From the NCBI GenBank assembly GCA_029906195.1, contig JARWSJ010000001.1, forward strand, positions 1,364,001 through 1,428,000: a stretch of 64,000 bases of DNA, written 5' to 3'. The DNA is from Chitinophagaceae bacterium 26-R-25 (lineage in GTDB: Bacteria; Bacteroidota; Bacteroidia; Chitinophagales; Chitinophagaceae). A program made the position numbers and the translations under genes. Below are positions 36,212-45,627 of the stretch, one piece after another; positions within the stretch are counted from its first letter, which is position 1, and every line of letters begins with the position of its first letter. Under the pieces are notes generated by a model, which was not told the DNA's origin, did no database searches, and saw only the letters and a program-made list of their open reading frames with translations.

Positions 36212-39200
36212 ATGAGATTGCTTAGTTATGATTACAAGTACTGCTATATAAAAAATATAGTGGGAAGTCTCCTCCTTTTTCTATTTCCTTTATTACTCAT
36301 GGCACAGTCAAAAGTATTAACCGGTACTGTGACCGACGAAAAAAATCAACCGCTCCCAGGTGTATCCGTAGTGGTAAAAAACAAAAACGGTGGCGTTAAT
36401 ACCGACAATGCCGGTAAATTCTCTGTCAATGCTGCTGCGGGAGATATCTTAATATTCTCTTCTGTAAATTTTGAAACACAGGAAATAGCTGTGGGAGGAC
36501 AAACTGTTTTTAAAGTGTCACTGAAACCCAAAGATGGAACGATGAGCGATGTAGTAGTGGTGGGTTATGGCACGCAGAAAAGAGCCAACTTAACCGGTTC
36601 TGTCTCTACTGTTGCTGCAGATAAGGTGACCAATCGCCCCGTGATGAACCTTGCCGCTGCATTAGGTGGAACGGCCCCGGGTGTGAGCGTAACGCAGGGA
36701 AGAGGCAACCCCGGTGACGAGGGCGTATCTATTCGCATACGTGGTACCGGTTCATTTAACAACAGCGACCCGCTGATCCTGGTGGATGGGGTAATTGCTG
36801 ACATGGTGCCGGTGAACACAGACGATATAGAAAACATTTCCATTTTGAAAGATGCAGCTTCAGCGGCTATTTACGGATCGCGTGCTGCAAACGGCGTCAT
36901 TTTGATCACTACTAAAAAAGGCAAAAAAAATGAAGCACCTAAAGTAACTTTCAATGCGATGTATGCCCGTGAAAAAGCTGTTACCGATTTGAAATTCATG
37001 TCAAACACGGCAGACTGGATGCAACTGCATAACATCGCTAAAGTAAATGCCAACCCGACTACAACATCTCCTGATTATGCGCAGTCTACCATTGATGACT
37101 GGCGTGCTGCAGATGCCAATCCTAACGGCATTTACACGAATCCTGTAACGGGACAAACCATTCCCAACTGGCTGGCATATCCAAATACAGACTGGGCGCA
37201 AATTCTTTTCCAGCCAGATTACTATCAACGATACGGTGTGAATGTTACCGGTGGTGGCAAGAACTCTTCTTATATGACCTCGCTTGGTTATCAAAATAAT
37301 CCCGGCACTTTGTCAAACACAGGTATGCAACGTTACAATGCGCGTGTAAACCTGGAAACAAAGATTGCGGACCTGATCACCTTCGGAACGCAAACCTATG
37401 CCACTAAGGAGTTTAAGCAACCGGGCAGCACATCAATGACTTATTTGCTGCAGGCTTTTCCTGCCATTACACCTATTTACAATGGAAAATATGGAGCTAG
37501 TGAAGATCCCAACACCACGCAAAAAGACAACATACTGCAGCAGGTTGCGGCGAACGGAGGGATGAATAATTTCACCCGAATCAACACCTCATGGTATGCC
37601 AATGCAGATATCTGGAAAGGCATAGTTGCCGAAGCAAGATTCAACTACAGTGAGTACATGCGTGAAGATGAGAACTATACGCTGAATTTACCGAGATACA
37701 GTTTCCGCGAAAGTTTTGACAACCCGAAGGAAGGCATTGGAAACCTTGACCAGGCAACAACTTCCCGCTACGCTTATAATTCTTCCAGCTATACAGCTGA
37801 CCTGTTGTTGCGCTATTCACGTTCATTTGGCAAGCACGATGTAGGTGGTTTGTTTGGCTATGAACAATACTATGCTCAGCGCAGTGGATTTCGTTTAACA
37901 GCAAAAGGCTTGCTGGACTGGAATGTCACAGACATCAACTCTGCATCAACGATGGACAATTTTGGATCTTCCGATCAAAAAAGAGACGATGCAAAGCAGG
38001 AGAACGCCATGTTATCCTATTTCGGAAGAATGAACTATGCCTACGATCACAAATATCTGCTCGAGGGAAATTTGCGTTCTGATGCTTCATCCAAATTTGC
38101 ACCGGGTCATCGCGAAGGTCTCTTCCCTTCGGTCTCTGCCGGTTGGGTAGTTAGCAATGAACCATTCTTTAAATCGGCAAAAAGAACCATCAATTACTTG
38201 AAGCTGCGTGCATCTTATGGTACGTTAGGAAATACAGTGAGTGGTAACTATGATTGGCAAACTTTGTATCAGAAGGTGAACAACGTTTTCAACGAACAGG
38301 TTGCCAATGGAGTGATACAACAGACCATTCAAAACCTTGACCTGTCATGGGAAAAACTGACAACTTACAACGTTGGCCTTGATGCGAGGTTTATGCAAAA
38401 CCGCCTGAGTGCAGAGCTGGATATGTACTATCGCAAAACTTCTGACATTCTTACGCCTGCCATCATTTATCTCACGATGGGTAATATCAGCGCACCAATG
38501 TCGAACACTGCATCCATGGGTAACAAGGGCATCGAATTAACACTCGGTTGGAACGATCATGTTTCTGACTTTAAATATGGTATCAGCGCAAACGTTACTT
38601 ATAACACCAATGAGGTGACCAAATTCAAGGGTGCTTTGAATTACGCACAGGATATTTCTAAACCTGATATGACTGGCAATCCAACATGGCGCTACACCAA
38701 CCTTGCTGATGTATCAACCGGTAGCGACACGCGTCGTGTAGAGGGTCACATGATAGACGAATGGTTTTTACGCAAACCTTATTCAGGAGACGGAAGCCAC
38801 ATGAGAGCTGATGGAACAGTTAATCCAAATGGTGGTCCAACAGATGGAATGATACGTTCCAAAGCAGATTTGGAGTGGGTGAAATCAATGATTGCTGCTG
38901 GTTATTCTTTCAACAACAATACCGTAGGTCCTGGTGCTGCCAACATCTGGTACGGCCAAATGCTGATGGCAGATGTAAACGGTGATGGCAAATATGGTAA
39001 CGATGATGACCGCGAGTTTACCGGAAAATCGTCTATTCCAAAATTCACTTTCGGCTTGAACTTGACAGCTGCATGGAAAGGCTTCGATCTTAACATGCTA
39101 TGGGCAGGGCGTTTGGGTGCATTCAATTACATCAACGAGCGTGGCGCTAACGGTTCAATTTTAGCCAACACCGGAGATGGACTACCCGCAGATGCATGGA

Positions 39201-39574
39201 CAAAATTCTATTCTTATGATGCAGTAAAAGCCAACACAGATTACGCCAACTACGATCCTGCAAATGATCCGACTGCAAATGTGAATGGAAAATATCCGCG
39301 TTTTTTATCTGCAAGCTCCATCATGGTTTCAAACACTTTCTATTTATATAATTCATCTTATTTGAAATTGAAATCATTGCAGGTAGGATACACTTTGCCA
39401 CAAAGATGGATGAGTCGTGCAAGAATAAACAATTTGCGTCTTTTCGTTTCGGGAGAAAACCTCCTAACCTTTAAGAATAAAGACTTCCAGGGCGTGGACC
39501 CAGAATTGGGCAGCTCGTTAATTGTTTATCCGATTGCGAAATTGTTTGCAGGAGGCGTATCGCTTACTTTTTAA
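36212..39574 (+). CDS. susC: SusC-like TonB-dependent outer-membrane glycan transporter
   Basis: The 1120-residue protein starts at ATG 36212. GTG 36143 would only add a charged leader ahead of the signal peptide, whose hydrophobic core is SLLLFLFPLLLMA. A carboxypeptidase-D-like fold follows (about 38-125: TGTVTDEKNQPLPGVSVVVK), then the plug domain with the SusC-type TonB-box region DVVVVGYGTQKRANLTGSV, then a 22-strand beta-barrel ending SLTF with a terminal Phe. SusC imports oligosaccharides through the outer membrane with SusD as its lid. It is followed 12 nt later by susD. Length and ending are complete. Confidence 0.96.
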   Translation: MRLLSYDYKYCYIKNIVGSLLLFLFPLLLMAQSKVLTGTVTDEKNQPLPGVSVVVKNKNGGVNTDNAGKFSVNAAAGDILIFSSVNFETQEIAVGGQTVFKVSLKPKDGTMSDVVVVGYGTQKRANLTGSVSTVAADKVTNRPVMNLAAALGGTAPGVSVTQGRGNPGDEGVSIRIRGTGSFNNSDPLILVDGVIADMVPVNTDDIENISILKDAASAAIYGSRAANGVILITTKKGKKNEAPKVTFNAMYAREKAVTDLKFMSNTADWMQLHNIAKVNANPTTTSPDYAQSTIDDWRAADANPNGIYTNPVTGQTIPNWLAYPNTDWAQILFQPDYYQRYGVNVTGGGKNSSYMTSLGYQNNPGTLSNTGMQRYNARVNLETKIADLITFGTQTYATKEFKQPGSTSMTYLLQAFPAITPIYNGKYGASEDPNTTQKDNILQQVAANGGMNNFTRINTSWYANADIWKGIVAEARFNYSEYMREDENYTLNLPRYSFRESFDNPKEGIGNLDQATTSRYAYNSSSYTADLLLRYSRSFGKHDVGGLFGYEQYYAQRSGFRLTAKGLLDWNVTDINSASTMDNFGSSDQKRDDAKQENAMLSYFGRMNYAYDHKYLLEGNLRSDASSKFAPGHREGLFPSVSAGWVVSNEPFFKSAKRTINYLKLRASYGTLGNTVSGNYDWQTLYQKVNNVFNEQVANGVIQQTIQNLDLSWEKLTTYNVGLDARFMQNRLSAELDMYYRKTSDILTPAIIYLTMGNISAPMSNTASMGNKGIELTLGWNDHVSDFKYGISANVTYNTNEVTKFKGALNYAQDISKPDMTGNPTWRYTNLADVSTGSDTRRVEGHMIDEWFLRKPYSGDGSHMRADGTVNPNGGPTDGMIRSKADLEWVKSMIAAGYSFNNNTVGPGAANIWYGQMLMADVNGDGKYGNDDDREFTGKSSIPKFTFGLNLTAAWKGFDLNMLWAGRLGAFNYINERGANGSILANTGDGLPADAWTKFYSYDAVKANTDYANYDPANDPTANVNGKYPRFLSASSIMVSNTFYLYNSSYLKLKSLQVGYTLPQRWMSRARINNLRLFVSGENLLTFKNKDFQGVDPELGSSLIVYPIAKLFAGGVSLTF

Positions 39575-39586
39575 TTAACTCCAACA

Positions 39587-41491
39587 ATGAAAAAAACAAT
39601 GAAAAATATAATATACCTGGCAGCCATCATTTGCACATTGATCGGCATGCCTGCTTGTGAGAAAATATTGGATCAGTCTCCGCATGATAAAATTTCTTCC
39701 GGCACGATGTGGACAACAGAGAGCCTCGTGGACCAGGGTGTAATAGGTGTTTATTATTCGTTACAGCATCCTGTGTTGAGTGATGGCATCATAGGCACCA
39801 GCGCCACCATTGGATATTATGGATACGAGGCGTTTGGCATGACCGGACAAGGAGAGTACAATTTGAATAACTTGTTTTCAAGTGCCGTAACTCCCGGCAA
39901 TGGTTTCTTCAGTTTTCAGTGGAAGTGGTGCTATGATGGCGTCCACCGCGCCAACAACGCCATTGCAAACATTCCTGCGGCACCTATGAATGAAGACAAG
40001 AAGAAACGTCTCGTTGCAGAGTGCAAAGTGCTGCGTGCGTTTTTTTACATGCGTTTGAATGAGCTATATGGTCGTGAAGGGTTAGGTGTTCCTATTTATA
40101 CCAAACCAATCAGTCCGTCAGATGCCAACAAAGGACAAAGTCCCGAAGCTGATGTGTGGGCATTGGTTATTCAGGATTTGACCGATGCGATCAACGAACC
40201 GTCTTTGGCAAAAAATCAGATTCAGGGCGAAGGCCGTGCCAGCAAAGGTGCAGCTTATGCGTTGAGAGGAAGAGCCTATTTGCTTACAAAAAAATACGAC
40301 CTCGCGGCAGCTGATTTCGCTAAGGTGGGAGAGATGGGCTATAGCCTGTACCCTGACTACAAACAACTATTTAAGGTAGGGCAGGAACGTTGCCAGGAAA
40401 TGATTTTAAGTGTGCAGTATATTGAAGATCCAACCGGTTATGGTACAGGATTACAAAAATATTGTGCGGCATTTCAGCAAGGTTCAAAAGACAGCAGGGG
40501 ATGCTGGACAGATCTGCAGATAGCGCCCGCATTGGTAAACCTCTACGAAGAGAAGGTAGATGCCAACACTGTTAAGCCTTTCAGCTGGTCAGACTACATT
40601 CCAGAATGGGACAATATAAGTGCATTGGGCACGGCCAACAGAAAAGTATTTTTCATCAGAGATCAAAAGGTTAATGGAATAACAATTCACTCTACCATTA
40701 CCAATGCCGTAAATACTGAGTTGAACAAATTGAATGCAACGGCAAAGACGCTCTATTTAACCGAAGGCAACGAAGCACGTGTAAAAAAGGCTTATGAAAA
40801 CAGGGACCCACGTTTAACTTACAATGTGGTTACTCCATATTCCAACTTTAAAGGAGTAAACAGCAATTCCACAGCGGAAGGGATGTATACCTACAGATTC
40901 CCTGTAACAGGAAAATATTATCTCGACCAGTCAGGTGCGGAGCCAAATCTAAATACCGGTTTGCCAAGTACCTACTACACTTCGGGCAGTTGTAATGCCC
41001 AGGCAGAGTTTAAGTATATCCATCGGAAATTTGTGGGAGATGGTTTGGAGTATGCCCGCAGAGAACAAAATCCTGTTGACGAACCAATTATTCGCTATGC
41101 CGATGTGCTGCTCATGTGGGCAGAAGCATTGGTTGAACTGAACGATCTCAACGGAGCCATGAACAAAGTGAAGCAAGTAAGAGACAGGGTAACAATGCCA
41201 ACAATGGCTTCTTCTTTTGCCGACCAGACAACTGCACGCAATTATGTGCGTGACGAACGTCGTCGTGAACTGGTGGGAGAGGGTGTAAACTTCTTCGACG
41301 AAATGCGCTGGAAAACCCTTAAGCAAACAAAGTTTGACCAGAAGGTAGCACAGCATGCGTGGGGTGGAACAGAAAGCACAGGGGGCACCACGTACGAATG
41401 GATAGGTGATTACTGGTATACCTGGCCGGTTCCAAAAGCAGAAATAGAATTGAATAAAAATCTGAAGCCAACACCGGGTTGGGTTTACTAA
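39587..41491 (+). CDS. susD: SusD/RagB-like surface glycan-binding lipoprotein
   Basis: The 634-residue lipoprotein has the signal IIYLAAIICTLIGMPAC, where the Cys is the lipidation site. The SusD fold is shown by the TPR-like helices LVAECKVLRAFFYMRLNELYG, the VIQDLTDAIN segment and the C-terminal ADVLLMWAEALVELND, DERRRELVGEGVNFFDEMRW and a closing WPVPKAEIELNKNL. It caps the SusC barrel and binds the incoming glycan. Starts at ATG 39587 or 39599 both give a valid leader. The spacing to susC (12 nt) shows a single transcript, and a dense block of inverted repeats follows. Confidence 0.95.
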   Translation: MKKTMKNIIYLAAIICTLIGMPACEKILDQSPHDKISSGTMWTTESLVDQGVIGVYYSLQHPVLSDGIIGTSATIGYYGYEAFGMTGQGEYNLNNLFSSAVTPGNGFFSFQWKWCYDGVHRANNAIANIPAAPMNEDKKKRLVAECKVLRAFFYMRLNELYGREGLGVPIYTKPISPSDANKGQSPEADVWALVIQDLTDAINEPSLAKNQIQGEGRASKGAAYALRGRAYLLTKKYDLAAADFAKVGEMGYSLYPDYKQLFKVGQERCQEMILSVQYIEDPTGYGTGLQKYCAAFQQGSKDSRGCWTDLQIAPALVNLYEEKVDANTVKPFSWSDYIPEWDNISALGTANRKVFFIRDQKVNGITIHSTITNAVNTELNKLNATAKTLYLTEGNEARVKKAYENRDPRLTYNVVTPYSNFKGVNSNSTAEGMYTYRFPVTGKYYLDQSGAEPNLNTGLPSTYYTSGSCNAQAEFKYIHRKFVGDGLEYARREQNPVDEPIIRYADVLLMWAEALVELNDLNGAMNKVKQVRDRVTMPTMASSFADQTTARNYVRDERRRELVGEGVNFFDEMRWKTLKQTKFDQKVAQHAWGGTESTGGTTYEWIGDYWYTWPVPKAEIELNKNLKPTPGWVY

Positions 41492-41505
41492 AATATTCCA
41501 TGATA

Positions 41506-41627
41506 CCGTTGGCTAAAGCCAGGCGGCAATGAAGTATGCGCAGTTGTTTGAAGAATTAATGTGATGATCGTGAATGAAATTAAACGCTGTAGAACATAAT
41601 TCATTGCCGTACGGTTTTAGCCAATGG
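41506..41627. repeat. Inverted repeat element, family E
   Basis: Two 28-nt arms (41506-41533 and 41600-41627) are inverted copies with a few mismatches, built on TTGGCTAAA and CGGCAATGAA, with a 66-nt spacer. The element begins 14 nt after the susD stop and may work as a processing or termination hairpin for the susCD transcript. Confidence 0.8.
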
Positions 41628-41687
41628 AAAATAGAAGCAGCCACACAACAAGGTATCCGTTGGTGTCGACATTAAAAAACACCGAAA

Positions 41688-41968
41688 CTATTTCGCGTTG
41701 CGATGTCTAACATGTCGCCCCTCTGGGGCTGGTATTTGATTCCTCATATCTTGGCATTAGCCTACTAACGTGTCGCCCCTCTGGGGCTTGTCTTAATTGC
41801 AAGTTTGTTTTTTGAAAATTGACATGTCGCTAATCGAAGACAATATCAATGCTGTCGGGTTCAAAGCCCCAGAGGGGCGACACGTTAGTAGGGCAGCAAA
41901 ACATACAAAGGGTTAACCAAATACCAGCCCCAGAGGGGCGACATGTTAAACATCGCAAAGCGATAGAT
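41688..41968. repeat. Nested inverted repeat element, family C (copy 1)
   Basis: Two nested inverted pairs. The outer pair (41708-41738 and 41918-41948) is a perfect 31-nt inverted match and extends outward to about 51 nt with few mismatches. The inner pair (41762-41789 and 41864-41891) is a perfect 28-nt inverted match. Every arm also contains its own small palindrome, GCCCCTCTGGGGC or its complement, so the RNA could form four small hairpins or one long double hairpin. Copies with a different central stem are at 56823-57009 and, degenerate, at 54438-54519. Confidence 0.9.
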
Positions 41969-42114
41969 CTTGAACAGGCGTGGATTCGTCGAAAAAATAA
42001 ACATGCATGACATTTAACTATCAACGGAAACAACACTGTCTTTTTTGAAGAAGCCGAGGATTAACAAATTGCTTTCGCGTGGCGCAAACAAAATATTTAA
42101 TGATACAAAAAACT

Positions 42115-43380
42115 ATGAGTCGTTTTATTCTTTTAATAACAGCACTTTGTTGCATTCTCGTCGCATTTAGAAATGACAATGGAGAAGGCAAAAACAAGAT
42201 GTTTGTTGAAGACAATTTCCAATATGCTCAGCGACAGTTACAAGCGATGTTGAAGGAAACGAAGAACAACACCACGTTGTTTCCGCGTTCAATCAATGAA
42301 GCCGGAAAGTTAGTCTCCACTGATATGTACGACTGGACCTCAGGATTTTTTCCCGGCAGCCTTTGGTATGCTTATGAATACACGAAAGACACTGCGCTAA
42401 AAACCGCAGCAATAAAATGGACAGAAGGCCTTGCTCCGTTACAATATTTTACCAAACACCATGACCTAGGCTTCATGATGTATTGCAGTTATGGCAATGC
42501 ATACAGACTCACCGGCAACAAAGCCTACCGCGATATATTGATTCAATCCGCGAAATCGCTTAGTACGAGATTTAATCCGGTAACGGGAAGCATAAAGTCA
42601 TGGAATACTTTTAAGACATGGCACGACAATAAAACATACAATTTCCCGGTGATCATTGACAATATGATGAACCTTGAATTGTTGTTCTTCGCTTCGAAAA
42701 TAACAGGCGACACCAGCTTCCGGCATCTCGCTGTGACACATGCATTGACGGCCATGAAAAACCAGGTGCGTCCAGATTTCAGCACATTTCACGTAGTGTG
42801 TTACGACACCATTACCGGCGCAGTAACCGGCAGGGAAACAGCACAGGGCTATGCCGATAATTCAACATGGTCAAGAGGGCAGGCCTGGGGCATTTACGGC
42901 TTTACCATGGCCTACAGAGAAACGAAAGATCCAAGATTCCTCGAAACCGCACAAAAAATGGCCGACTGGTATTTAGGCCAGTCAGAACTTCCCAAAGACA
43001 AAGTGCCTTATTGGGATTTTAACACAATGGAGGCTGGTTATGTCCCCGGCATAAAATCATATGCAAAGAATGTGAGGGTAAAATATCGGGATGCCTCTGC
43101 GGCGGCGATTACCGCTTCTGCATTATTTGAGTTAAGCACTTACGTAGGACGCAATGCTAAAACGTATTACAAAGCGGCAGTGCAAATGTTAGAATCATTA
43201 ACGGGTCCCGGGTACAAAGCATTGCCTGGCACCAATGGAAATTTTTTGCTGATGCATAGTGTGGGCAGTATCCCGCATAACGTTGAAGTAGACGTTCCAC
43301 TGGTGTATGCCGATTATTATTTATTGGAAGGCTTAATGCGTTATAACCGATTATTGCAGGGGGAAAGACTGAATGACTGA
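42115..43380 (+). CDS. Glycoside hydrolase family 88 (unsaturated glucuronyl hydrolase-like)
   Basis: The 421-residue enzyme starts at ATG 42115; ATG 42100 would add five residues. A hydrophobic leader (FILLITALCCILVAF) sends it to the periplasm or makes it a lipoprotein. GH88 features are DMYDWTSGFFPGSLWY, HHDLGFMMYCS, the catalytic-Asp segment IIDNMMNLELLFF (D182) and QGYADNSTWSRGQAWGIYG. The family removes 4,5-unsaturated uronic acids left by polysaccharide lyases. No lyase is present in this window. The final codons of the gene lie inside an octamer repeat array (see 43367), so the last residues may be repeat-derived. Confidence 0.92.
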   Translation: MSRFILLITALCCILVAFRNDNGEGKNKMFVEDNFQYAQRQLQAMLKETKNNTTLFPRSINEAGKLVSTDMYDWTSGFFPGSLWYAYEYTKDTALKTAAIKWTEGLAPLQYFTKHHDLGFMMYCSYGNAYRLTGNKAYRDILIQSAKSLSTRFNPVTGSIKSWNTFKTWHDNKTYNFPVIIDNMMNLELLFFASKITGDTSFRHLAVTHALTAMKNQVRPDFSTFHVVCYDTITGAVTGRETAQGYADNSTWSRGQAWGIYGFTMAYRETKDPRFLETAQKMADWYLGQSELPKDKVPYWDFNTMEAGYVPGIKSYAKNVRVKYRDASAAAITASALFELSTYVGRNAKTYYKAAVQMLESLTGPGYKALPGTNGNFLLMHSVGSIPHNVEVDVPLVYADYYLLEGLMRYNRLLQGERLND

Positions 43381-43406
43381 ATAACTGAATAACTGAGTAA
43401 CTGAAC
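43367..43406 (+). repeat. Octamer array overlapping the end of the GH88 gene
   Basis: Five consecutive octamers: GACTGAAT twice, AACTGAAT, AACTGAGT, AACTGAAC. The first two encode the last residues and stop codon of the GH88 gene (the stop at 43378-43380 lies in the second unit). The array faces the reverse-oriented array at 43454-43525, so the two could pair as a hairpin. Confidence 0.8.
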
Positions 43407-43453
43407 TTCAGGTGTATCTATCCTCATTGTTTCAAGTATTCTATAGTTCTGCG

Positions 43454-43525
43454 ATTCAGTTACTCAGTTATTCGGTTATTTAGTTACTCAGTTATTCGGT
43501 TATTCAGTTAGTCAGTTATTCAGTC
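43454..43525 (+). repeat. Reverse-oriented octamer array, nine units
   Basis: Nine octamers of the type ATTCAGTT or ACTCAGTT (also ATTCGGTT, ATTTAGTT, AGTCAGTT), exactly complementary in pattern to 43367-43406, followed by an A-run. Together they can fold into a long imperfect hairpin downstream of GH88. The rest of the gap (43526-43778) is AT-rich and contains TATCTTAG at 43718-43725, a possible -7 element for the GH35 gene, without a well-spaced -33 element. Confidence 0.8.
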
Positions 43526-43778
43526 AAAAAAGATTATACTATGGAATATTAGCATTTTGCTGTAGTATTTTTCTTTGCTCAAGGATTATTCAATAGTTGA
43601 AGCAGACAGCCAATTTCCGTGGTAAAGTGAAGAAAACGCCATCGATTTGGGGTAGACGAAAATTGCGCAACCGTTTGACAAGATTTTATTATGCGTGGTT
43701 TGATATATTTATGTCAATATCTTAGATTTTTATAACAGACTCTGCCGCAATCATCAATAGAAGAAATATTTGCAAATA

Positions 43779-45581
43779 ATGATAAAGAAAATAGTTTTTG
43801 TTGTCGTCTCTCTTTTCGTGCTGTCGAACAGCTACTCACAGAGCAAACATGTTTTTAGTTTAGGAAAGAAAGATTTTTTATTAGACGGCAAACCGTTTCA
43901 GATTATAAGCGGAGAAATGCATCCGGGCCGTATTCCCAGGGAATATTGGCGCCACCGCATCCAAATGACCAAAGCCATGGGATGCAATACCATTGCCGCG
44001 TATGTGTTTTGGAACTACCACGAAACAACGCCGGGAAAATTTGATTTTACCACTGAGAACAGAAATATCGGCGACTTTCTGAAAATATGTGAGGAAGAAA
44101 AAATGTGGGTATTGCTGCGCCCGGGACCATATGTATGCGCAGAGTGGGACTTTGGAGGTTTGCCTTCATATCTTTTGAAGACTCCAGACATTAAACTCCG
44201 TTGCATGGACAGTACATATTTGACTGCTGTTAAACGCTATGTAAATCGGTTGTCTGCTATCGTAAAGCCGCACCTTGTAACAAACGGCGGCAATATACTC
44301 ATGGTGCAGATCGAAAATGAATATGGCAGTTTCGGTAATGACCGGGAGTACCTGAAAACGTTGCATGGCTACTGGACAAGCAATGGCATCAATACGCCTT
44401 TTTACACCGCAGATGGTGCTACGACGTATATGCTCGAAGCAGGTTCATTGCCAGGTTTGGCTGTTGGCCTCGATTCCGGTTCAGATCCAAACGATTTTAA
44501 ACTGGCTTACAAAACAAACCCCGGCGTTCCGGTTTTTAGCAGTGAAACATACCCTGGCTGGCTTACACACTGGGGTGAAAAATGGGCAAGGCCAGATACC
44601 ACTGGATTGTTGAAAGAAATAAAGTTCTTGCTGGACAGCACTCATTCTTTTAATTTCTATGTTATTCACGGAGGCACCAATTTTGGCTTTACTGCCGGTG
44701 CCAATGCTTTTTCCGCCACTCAGTACCAACCGGATATTACCAGCTATGATTATGATGCACCAATAAACGAACAAGGCAGGGCCACTCCAAAATATTATGC
44801 GCTGCGCAATCTCATCAGCAAATATGTAAAAGACATTCCTGCTGTACCTGCACCAATACCTGCAATGAATATACCTGAGGTTACAATGCAGGCTTATTCA
44901 TCAGTGTGGAGCAATCTGCCAAAACCGTTAAAAGCTGCACAGCCTAAACCATTTGAATACTACGGCCAGAACCAGGGTATGATGGTGTACAAAACAAAAC
45001 TAATCGGACACAAAAGCGGTAAGCTGACCATTACTGAACCGCATGATTATGCGCTGGTGTTTTTAAACGGGAAGTTTATTGATACCATTTTCAGAGCTGG
45101 CGGCCATTGGACGGTTGACCTTCCTAAAACTGATGTGAAAGAACCTGAATTGGAAATACTCGTAGAAGGCATGGGGCACATCAACTTCGCGCAGTTTATG
45201 ATCGACAGAAAAGGTATAACGGACAGGGTTACCCTAAATGGAATGACGTTAATGAACTGGGAAGTTTATCCATTGCCATTTGCAGATAAATATGTTGAGC
45301 AAATAAAACCTGCTGCCATAGATACAAACCGCCGTGGTACATTTTTCCAGGGAAGCTTCAACCTGCAGCAAACAGCCGACACTTACATAGACATGAGTCA
45401 ATACAAAAAGGGAATAGTATGGGTGAATGGTCATAACTTGGGCCGCTATTGGTATATTGGACCACAGCAAAGATTGTATTGTCCTGCTTCCTGGCTAAAG
45501 AAAGGAGCGAACAAAATTGTTGTTTTTGATTTACTGGAAAATCAGGCAAAAAATATCAGCGGTAAGGAAACCATGGAATAA
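43779..45581 (+). CDS. GH35 beta-galactosidase
   Basis: The 600-residue enzyme starts at ATG 43779; the TTG at 43770 is upstream of the signal peptide KIVFVVVSLFVLSNSYS. The TIM barrel holds FQIISGEMHPGRIPREYW, WVLLRPGPYVCAEWDFGGLP, the acid/base motif QIENEYGSFG with E181 and the nucleophile motif FSSETYPGW with E256. Beta-sandwich domains follow (FLNGKFIDTIF and the closing WVNGHNLGRYWYIGPQQRLY). It removes terminal beta-galactose in the periplasm. It lies 398 nt after GH88 across the octamer arrays and 46 nt before GH20, with which it is probably co-transcribed. Confidence 0.95.
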   Translation: MIKKIVFVVVSLFVLSNSYSQSKHVFSLGKKDFLLDGKPFQIISGEMHPGRIPREYWRHRIQMTKAMGCNTIAAYVFWNYHETTPGKFDFTTENRNIGDFLKICEEEKMWVLLRPGPYVCAEWDFGGLPSYLLKTPDIKLRCMDSTYLTAVKRYVNRLSAIVKPHLVTNGGNILMVQIENEYGSFGNDREYLKTLHGYWTSNGINTPFYTADGATTYMLEAGSLPGLAVGLDSGSDPNDFKLAYKTNPGVPVFSSETYPGWLTHWGEKWARPDTTGLLKEIKFLLDSTHSFNFYVIHGGTNFGFTAGANAFSATQYQPDITSYDYDAPINEQGRATPKYYALRNLISKYVKDIPAVPAPIPAMNIPEVTMQAYSSVWSNLPKPLKAAQPKPFEYYGQNQGMMVYKTKLIGHKSGKLTITEPHDYALVFLNGKFIDTIFRAGGHWTVDLPKTDVKEPELEILVEGMGHINFAQFMIDRKGITDRVTLNGMTLMNWEVYPLPFADKYVEQIKPAAIDTNRRGTFFQGSFNLQQTADTYIDMSQYKKGIVWVNGHNLGRYWYIGPQQRLYCPASWLKKGANKIVVFDLLENQAKNISGKETME

Positions 45582-45627
45582 GCATTAATGCTCCCTCTAT
45601 TTTAAAAATAAAAGTTAAACACGAGTT

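Noticed and set aside
41688-41968. Structured regulatory RNA or riboswitch
   Set aside because: It lies downstream of susD rather than before a gene start, matches no riboswitch class I know, and has sister copies elsewhere, so a dispersed repeat explains it better.
43367-43525. CRISPR array
   Set aside because: Units are 8 nt without spacers, and no cas gene is present.
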